Assembly: GCA_902702965.1 (NCBI GenBank)
Contig: CACRXP010000181.1
Coordinates: forward strand, 866,088 to 930,087
DNA from: Spirometra erinaceieuropaei
Lineage: Eukaryota > Platyhelminthes > Cestoda > Diphyllobothriidea > Diphyllobothriidae
Direction: 5' to 3'
DNA length: 64,000 nt
The translations under genes were made by a program, and so were the position numbers. The notes under the pieces were generated by a model that had not been told where the DNA came from, did not search any database, and worked only from the letters and a program-made list of their open reading frames with translations. This document shows positions 57,830 to 64,000 of the stretch, piece after piece (the stretch's first letter is position 1; each line of letters begins with the position of its first letter).

Positions 57830-58379
57830 GTATCAACTGCCCCGGACAGAAATGGCCTTCTTCCGTATGTTCCGAGACAAGCCAGACACAAGGGTGCTTC
57901 TGGCCCCACCAACGAAAATTGGCACAAAGGATCCCATTGAAAGTAAGGTGCAGAACGCCACCACCAGTTCTCCAGGTGAGAGCGCCCCCGTAATGGGCGT
58001 CATCGATTGGTTGGGTACCAACGCTGGGGACGTCCCAATCAACGATTGGGTGCACCCCTTAAATCTCGGCCTGATTCAAGCCGTCGTTATTCCCTCCAAT
58101 GTGCCGGTTTTGGGGACCGTGACGGACGCCTTCGCACCGCGGCTCAGTCGATCCGGTTCAAAACCAGGCCGGGATAATGCAGTGGGCTTACTCGTCGGTT
58201 CAACCCTCGAGGTCTGGCAGGAACATGAAGCTGGCAAAAAGACTGAGGAGGACCGGCGACCCGGGATAGTTGTTGACCTGGGTGTTCAGCTGATACCTTC
58301 CGCCTACAGTCTCGCTCCACTCCGTGGCAACTTCCGCGAACTAACTGAGCCAGTTGCCCCGAGGAACTGGTGTTTACAG
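57830..58379 (+). CDS. HECTD1: HECTD1-like exon 12, first part of SUN-like domain
   Basis: Residues 1628-1811. Acceptor CTATCCTTGTGCTAG ends at 57829. The first base G completes the tryptophan codon left by exon 11, giving KYW-YQLPRTEMAFFRMFRDK, the counterpart of human [20 protein letters not shown]. It then carries VIDWLGTNAGDVPINDWVHP (human [20 protein letters not shown]) and IVVDLGVQLIPSAYSLAPLR (human [20 protein letters not shown]), ending VAPRNWCLQ (human ALRNWVFQ). This is the galactose-binding-like/SUN jelly-roll of HECTD1. Donor CAG|GTCGGT at 58380, phase 0. An ATG at 57852 inside the exon is not the gene start. Confidence 0.95.
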
Positions 58380-60399
58380 GTCGGTCGTCTGTGCCGGTTT
58401 TCCTGAATTAGTGCTTTATTTTGATGAAGAATAATGGGAAAGCTTTGCGGCTGACAGAACACTGGTAAGCTCAGGCAAAGAAAATGCAAGCCTGTGGAAG
58501 GTTAGTGCAGCGAGGTGTTCCTAACCCGGGAAATGCCACTAGGCCGGCTAGAATGAAATTAAGAAGCACAGCTCTGCTGATTAGCGGAGAGTCAATAGAA
58601 AATTGCATAAATTAGAATGTCGATGGAAATTAAAATTCGTATGCAAGAAACTAGTTCAGAAGTAGAAACATAGTTCTGCCTGCAGCACGCTTAATCTATT
58701 TATTTGCACTTTCGGATTCGTGGTAGAATTCACGATGAATGAAAAATCTTACCTTCGTACGATGGTCATCAATTCCACCATTGCCTGCTTTCACCGACAC
58801 ATGCTTCGTGTATGGAAGGTCCACCAATCGGGGCAAATTCCGAAGTCCTATCCGCATGCAACCCCTCCCCTTCAGTCAAGTGCATGATTGCTATCCATCA
58901 AATGATGAACGGTTTTCATTAATTAACCACTGCACCATTGTTTTGCCGTAGTCGTGTTACGGATTTACGGCTCGTTTACCTCTGTTGGGAGGGCTATTTG
59001 CCTCATTAAACGCAAGAAACGAGCATAGGCTGTTTGTTCTTTAATCCGAACGATTCAGCTGTTGGTTAGGACGTCGAAGCGAAGGGCGACGCCGAAACCC
59101 AGCTCTACTGCTTCCGACACGTTCTTAAGGCTGGACAGGGCGACCTATGACTTTGCCACAGGGCTCGTGTTCGACGCCCTTGCTGTAACTCGCAGGCATT
59201 GACTGACAAAGCCTCTAGAGCATCCATCATTCGCGAATTAAGCAGTGTGTCTAGGGTATCCTCAGATTTGTGTTGTGGTGTATTACATGGCCTTTTTATT
59301 TCCACTGCATCAGAACTTCACAAAAGTCGTCCCGCATGCTATGGAGTGATTACTGTAAATCGTGGGGCCTCCCAAACCGTCCGCACTGCTGTTGCGCTTA
59401 ACCAACGCAGTGGTCGCATCGATTCATGGCTTGCGTCAATGAGACTACGTGAAGTCTGCATGAGCTCCCAACTATCGTGCACGCACGCCGCCTGCGTTAT
59501 GATGGTGGGCATTTTTGATGGGATCATGCCTAATATTTAACACTATCTGAAGTCCCAAATTAAATTCCCTCCTCAATTTTTTGGGCTTTCAAACACCTTG
59601 ATTGAGCAACATAGAGTAAAGCACAAGCGAATACTTTTTTAAGGTGCGCATATGCACATAACGGAACCATTTGCGACACGGTTTGTGCCTACTCGTGCCT
59701 CGAGATATCCAAGAGTGGAGGGCTTATCCATCCTCATCACAACCACTGAGATACGGAGGCGCTGATGAGACGTGTCTTTGACTCCATCTCTGCTTGTCGC
59801 TGTATGTTTACGTAAGCCTGGTAGTCATCTGGTGGATTCTAGGTGAATTACTTCGGAAATCCTGCCTGGGCAGTCAACTTACTGTATCAGATTTGGTGGA
59901 TTCCAGATGTTGCAGTAGGTTGAGCGGGTAACTTGACCGAAATGTGATTTAACTCGCGTCGTCCGGCAGGGCCACGTAGCTCAAGTGGTTAGAGCGTTGG
60001 CTGTACTGAAGCCTTCCCCTTACTGCATGGGTTCGAATCCCACCGAGGCGCCGAGTTTTTCACAGTTGGGTCAATATGAATATTTTCTGACTCAATGTGG
60101 CGCCTCAGCCAGTCTTTGACGTCTCTCTTAAAAGAAGTTTTCACCACAGTTCTCACTACACGGAAATGGGTACGATTTCAACCATAGCACGAGCTATGGG
60201 ACATGCATCTCATTAGCTTGTGTTAGTCCTGACAGCATATTGGGCATAGTGCTCACGCTGGCGACCGCACTGTTGCCGTTGCCCTTTAAACAGTTGCTCG
60301 CTCCTTCCCGTTAATTATAGCACTAGACTCCCAAAATGTTAGCTTGCTATAGTAGTCTTTTCCTAACGTGCCAGTTTATTTTTCTGTTTATATACTTAG
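58380..60399 (+). other. HECTD1 intron 12
   Basis: A 2.0-kb intron. It contains family A repeat with tRNA-like unit (59808-60080). A segment at 59105-59540 is open on both strands with similar lengths (113 and about 62-66 codons), suggesting repeat-derived sequence. I do not recognise its product. Confidence 0.65.
59808..60080 (+). repeat. Repeat family A with embedded tRNA-like unit, plus copy
   Basis: It opens TTACGTAAGCCTGGTAGTCA and runs through a roughly 150-bp body shared with the reverse complement of 50870-51026. The tRNA-like segment follows (59971-60049: A box TAGCTCAAGTGGTTAGAGC, anticodon arm GGCTGTACTGAAGCC, B box GGTTCGAATCC), then GCCGAGTTTTTCACAGTTGG and GTCAATATGAA. A diverged third copy is at 63228-63393. 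Confidence 0.85.
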
Positions 60400-60777
60400 G
60401 CTTCCAACAACGGACAAGATTGGGTTACCCTCCGGACGCATGTTAATGACACCCTTCTGAACCCCGAAGTAGGCACTGTTTGCACCTGGACGCTCGATCC
60501 GTGTTCTGCAACGCCCTCTTTACCACAGAAGTCGCAACCCATTGGAAAGGATGTCCTAGCGGAGTCCGCACCGTCCGAGCACACCACTTCGAAGGAAAAG
60601 GCTGCACAGGAACACAAAACCGTGCTCGAGGAGAGAGAAGGAGTTGACGCTACCGTCATATCTCGCGGATGGCGAGTCTATCGTCTTATGGCTACCGGAC
60701 CCAACAGCCTAGGCACTTGCGTCTTTCCGATCGGTGCTCTAGAACTGTACGGTCGCATTGTCGGCGTTCATGACGAG
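60400..60777 (+). CDS. HECTD1: HECTD1-like exon 13, second part of SUN-like domain
   Basis: Residues 1812-1937. Acceptor TTATATACTTAG ends at 60399, phase 0; donor GAG|GTGAGG at 60778, phase 0. It encodes ASNNGQDWVTLRTHVNDTLL with NPEVGTVCTWTLDP, a non-conserved Lys/Glu/Ser-rich insert, then SRGWRVYRLMATGPNS and PIGALELYGRIVGVHDE. Human HECTD1: [48 protein letters not shown] and SLSGFELYGTVNGVCED. The insert of about 45 residues between TLDP and GWR is larger than the human one (about ten residues). This exon ends the SUN-like domain. The next exons (MIB/HERC2, then HECT) are outside the window. Confidence 0.95.
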
Positions 60778-61574
60778 GTGAGGGGGAAACCTTGTACGCG
60801 AATGTTTGCATCTATTATAAACGAGCGTTCCATTTTCTGACCGAGCGTTCGTTGCACTGCGTAGCTCAAGACCTCGGTATCTTAAAGCAGTTCATTCTCA
60901 TCAGAAGTCTGGTCTAGGAGTATTTGAAGTCCTTGGCAAAGCATTTGACTGGGAGATGTTTTAAAACCAGCTCAGTACACTACTGACTCACAAGCTATTT
61001 ATTGATTTGGAAACGGGCGATAACGACTTAGATGTTGCTGCCCGCCTGTTTAGCAACATTATCTTGCTGTTTTTTTTTTTATCTAGTTACCACAGTGTTC
61101 CTCATGATCTTCATCGAACCAAATTCCTTGCCTCAAAGGGCAGATCCATTAACCCATCAGCCAATTGGCCTTAATACAAGCTTCCATTCTGATATGCAAA
61201 CCTAAGTCTACCTCGTGTGTCGTTCCGTTTCTCTTTCCAATGAGGAGACGATCACTGAGATAGCTTTATCTCAGGTCTAGATTCACACAGCATTTGCTAC
61301 CGTTCACCATCAGAGGCTGAAGAATCCGTTATGAGGGTGTAGGCCGCTGCTGCAGTTGTTGTCACGCTACCCTGAGTCTGTATGATTTTCTTTCCCCACA
61401 TAGTCAGAAAGATGTTTCGAGACAGGTGCCAGGTAAGTCGCGGCATTCGGCCTCCTAAGGAAATGGGCGCCTCGCGTCACCCACCCCCTCCCCTACAGGG
61501 CGTGTTCGCAGATTTGTGTGAGTTTGACAGAAGTGATTATGCTGGTTAATCGGGTGGGCATCTAACAACCACAT

Positions 61575-61660
61575 ATTATGACAGTTCGGACGCTGCGACG
61601 GATGACGTCCAGTGAGTGCCCCACAGACTGGGCACAGCAGACATGTGTAGCATCCAGTTC
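61575..61660 (+). repeat. Partial copy of repeat family R/D (R end)
   Basis: It reads ATTATGACAGTTCGGACGCT, then AGTGAGTGCCCCACAGACTG and GGCACAGCAGACATGT, comparable with 11024-11100. Confidence 0.5.
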
Positions 61661-62354
61661 CGAAGTAACCACCCTATTGCTCGGAAGCAGAGTTGTGTCA
61701 GGACTCCTTCCCAACAAGTTCAAACACACGGTAGTGACGACGAGAGAAAGGAGGAAGCGAAATATCTAAATTCCCTATTCACATCGAATGCTTACCCCCA
61801 ATCCTTCATACGTGAGTGCCGAAGAGGGCCTATCCGTGAACGATCTAACGGTGAGAAGCCGAAGTTCTGGTTTGCGATCCCCTACAAGCGTCATCGGCCG
61901 ACAAATGGCCAGGCTGGAGCTTGAAAGTAGGTCCGTAGCTGGCACAATCAACAGAGTCATTGACCTTCATCCGGCCTACCAGGCGCTACATGCAAGGCTC
62001 CAGTCAGTCAACACGGAGCCGACAGCACTGGCGAACAAATCGCAGCTCTGCCAACAGTTGTCACCTGCACAGCGGTGGGAAAGAGCCAGCCGGAGGTCAC
62101 ACGACCAACGCGAGACATCGACCCGTCGATGCGCCCAAACAGCCGAGCGTGATTCGCACATGCAACGGCAGCTTATCAGCCGATCAGGTTATGAGGGGAG
62201 GGCCACGGTCACATGCACCTAGCAGCCACAAGGGCGGCCGGGCAGGGGACAGAGGTCACACGACCGCGCCAGCGGTTGGCCACGGCGAGACGACAGCCAA
62301 TCGCCCGCCAAAAGGTAGGTCAGAGTTTGTGCGTCAGGCATGCCTATAATACTT

Positions 62355-62425
62355 GATCACTTGAGATTCGAACCCCGGATCTTCGGTCATGAAGTTTGAC
62401 ACTCCACCATATAGCCACGGACTCG
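62355..62425 (-). repeat. Degenerate tRNA-like sequence
   Basis: The minus strand shows TGGCTATATGGTGGAGTG (A-box-like, about 62417-62400) and GGGGTTCGAATCTC (B box, about 62376-62363). The loop between them reads CTTCATGACC, which could be a CAT anticodon, but the stems pair poorly. It is likely a tRNA pseudogene or SINE head. Confidence 0.35.
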
Positions 62426-63227
62426 TTGTCCTGTTGGTTGTGGTCGGGAATGTTAATTATGATAGATGGGCGCTCGCCGATCGGGTTAGGGAACGTGCTC
62501 GCTCTGTTGTGCCTTGGGTCTCATACTAGAACCCTCGGGACTGCCTGCGAGGGTTCTAGTAGAAAAGAAGAAGACTCCAGGTGGAGTACACAGCATAGTT
62601 CACACCCATTGAAAAAATTTACGCGCCCTGTATGGTGTCTTCTTAATGAACTGGAGGACTGTGTGATTCCCCTTACATGGGAAGTGCACTGATTGTAGAC
62701 TCTGAACCCTAAACGCAAATGCAAGATTTAGGTGGGGCAAGATTGTGACCAGGCACGTTATTTTGAAAAAAAAAGGTTACTACTCAAAGATTGCATTCTG
62801 CAGGTCTGGACATTTTTATGCGCCAAAAGCATTAACAGCGCCAACGGCGGTCTCTTAATAAACACATATGGGAAGGTGTGCTTCTGTGATGCCCCCGCCA
62901 TTGAAATAAAGCGAAATCCTTTTCGCCGTAGTTGACCGCATCTCAAGCTATACGAAAATGAAAAAAAAAACATGTGATTCCCACAACGCCGTTTTGAGAT
63001 AAGACACTAAACATCTAGCAGTTAAGTAGCTGCCATACTGCATCGTCCACTACTCGAGGAAAGTTCGGAAACATTTTTAGAAATGTTTTGTGCTTACGTT
63101 GTTTCAGTTAGTTTCTTAACCGAATGAGCATATATTGCGCTATTTTATAATTCAGTTCCATCCTTTCGACACGATTTTTTGTGTTTTCGATACTTGTGTC
63201 TTTAATAGGCGTTTTTGGCAGGTTTAC

Positions 63228-63393
63228 ATAATTCAGAAAAGCTCAGTGGCCTCGGCTGGGCTGATAACTTGATCCAAATGTGATTAAGATTTCGTCTGCT
63301 GTTCAGGTACCGTTGGCTGTACACAAGCCTTGCACTTAATGCCATGAGCTCGAGCCTACTGAGGCCGCCGAGATTTTCAAAACTGGGTCAGAT
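63228..63393 (+). repeat. Diverged family A repeat copy
   Basis: It shares TAACTTGATCCAAATGTGAT, CGTTGGCTGTACACAAGCC, GAGGCCGCCGAGATTTTC and CTGGGTCAGATGAA with the copies at 59808-60080 and 50778-51140. The tRNA D-arm part is missing and the B box is mutated (GCTCGAGCC), so it is an old, inactive copy. Confidence 0.65.
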
Positions 63394-63619
63394 GAATTTT
63401 CGTTTTGGTAAAAATGTAATTCCTAACCAAAGTAATACTACCTGCAGTGCGTCTTTGCTTTTCCGTCTAACTAACGACCATTCATTCCTAACTGACTGTT
63501 TTTTTTCGATGAGGACGAACTTTCGAGTCACCTTCGAATGTCAAATATGCACTTGAAATAGAGTTAAATCATTTGCAAATAGCTGAATAATGCCCGCATA
63601 TGCAAGCAAGTAGTGCGCG

Positions 63620-64000
63620 CCAGTTTACTCGTCGCGAACGACGATATCAACCATGTGTACTACAGCATAATGGGCTCGGGCACGGTGACTTGCTCAGCAT
63701 CTGCCGCGCTCTGTCCCCCCTCACTCTCTTGGGGACTGGTGGAAAGAGGAAGTCAGGATGACCGGAGGCGGTATCAGGCGTAGTGCTTGAAGAAACTTAT
63801 TTTCCCATCTATGCGTGCCACCTCTGCGCACGGTAGACCAGATTTTCACTGAATCAAGTAATCCACCCGGATCTCAACTGTATGGGAGCGCCATAGAGGC
63901 CACATTTGGTAACCACTGCAGCCTGACGACCTGTTCGGTGAAAACCGAATTATCCCGTCAGTTGGCAGTCTTCCAGACCACAGCTTTTAGCGCACCGTAG
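63620..64000 (+). repeat. Repeat family R/D, near-full copy reaching window end
   Basis: It begins near TCGTCGCGAACGACGATATC (about 63631), passes AATGGGCTCGGGCACGGTGA and ends CCGAATTATCCCGTCAGTTG, GCAGTCTTCCAGACCACAGC and TTTTAGCGCACCGTAG. Order and spacing match 11020-11445. It may continue past the window. Confidence 0.6.

Larger units (their letters stand above)
60778..64000 (+). other. HECTD1 intron 13 (open at window end)
   Basis: I searched for the expected MIB/HERC2-type sequence and did not find it. The region holds an R-end repeat (61575-61660), a tRNA-like minus-strand sequence (62355-62425), a diverged family A copy (63228-63393) and a near-complete R/D repeat (63620-64000). A 144-codon frame at 61788-62222 (Arg/Thr/Ser-rich) overlaps another frame and is unrecognised. 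Confidence 0.6.

Noticed and set aside
61405..61440. Possible mini-exon between ACATAG and GTAAGT
   Set aside because: The encoded dozen residues do not resemble the part of HECTD1 expected after the SUN-like domain, and a chance AG...GTAAGT pair is common.
1..64000. CRISPR arrays, bacterial operons, phage or toxin systems
   Set aside because: Introns, LINEs and animal protein families show that the window is eukaryotic; no regularly spaced repeats or operon-like gene packing were seen.

Overview
This is a eukaryotic, intron-rich, repeat-rich window with two assembly gaps (N runs). Gene structure, long TE-filled introns, flatworm-type LINE remnants and tRNA-derived repeats point to a parasitic flatworm. 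My best guess is a tapeworm of the diphyllobothriid type, but the species cannot be fixed by eye. All gene identities come from remembered protein family similarity and from splice-phase bookkeeping; no search was run.

Two protein-coding genes are supported, both on the + strand. (1) The 3' end of an ACBD6-like gene (acyl-CoA-binding domain protein 6) has three exons at 939-1071, 6711-6831 and 10510-10631. They encode the linker, two ankyrin repeats and the stop codon; the acyl-CoA-binding domain lies upstream of the window. (2) A HECTD1-like E3 ubiquitin ligase starts at 29283 and runs off the right edge. I can place 13 exons (29276-29645, 29824-30268, 30354-30803, 30867-31217, 33325-33487, 33644-33782, 34976-35536, 41411-41624, 43561-44488, 51272-51704, 53810-54645, 57830-58379, 60400-60777). 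Every junction is GT-AG with matching phase, giving an uninterrupted reading frame of 1937 codons. It covers the helical N-terminal region, ankyrin repeats, the central region and the SUN-like jelly-roll domain. The MIB/HERC2 and catalytic HECT domains must lie beyond the window.

Region 1-10.6 kb: ACBD6 exons separated by long introns that hold two copies of a tRNA-like repeat, a 298-bp-armed near-perfect palindrome (3838-4469), a diverged tandem duplication, a 68-N gap, an unexplained 248-codon open frame and a composite trinucleotide microsatellite. Region 10.6-29.3 kb: no host gene recognised. It holds dispersed repeats, a telomere-like patch, a LINE fragment (17000-17880), and a nested pair: an old + strand CR1/jockey-like LINE (19293-21233 and 24352-25217) split by a second, minus-strand LINE (21234-24350). 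Region 29.3-64 kb: HECTD1, with tiny introns at the 5' end (63-178 bp) and multi-kb introns later. These carry a 585-N gap, an ACC microsatellite, degenerate telomere-like repeats and copies of a repeat with an embedded 79-nt tRNA-like cloverleaf.

The two genes are not functionally coupled by anything visible here; they are ordinary neighbours in head-to-tail orientation. I found no clear new biological system. The most notable items are the long palindrome in the ACBD6 intron, the nested LINE whose reverse transcriptase has lost motif A by an in-frame deletion, the fold-back tRNA-like repeat, and the strongly enlarged linkers of the HECTD1 homologue.
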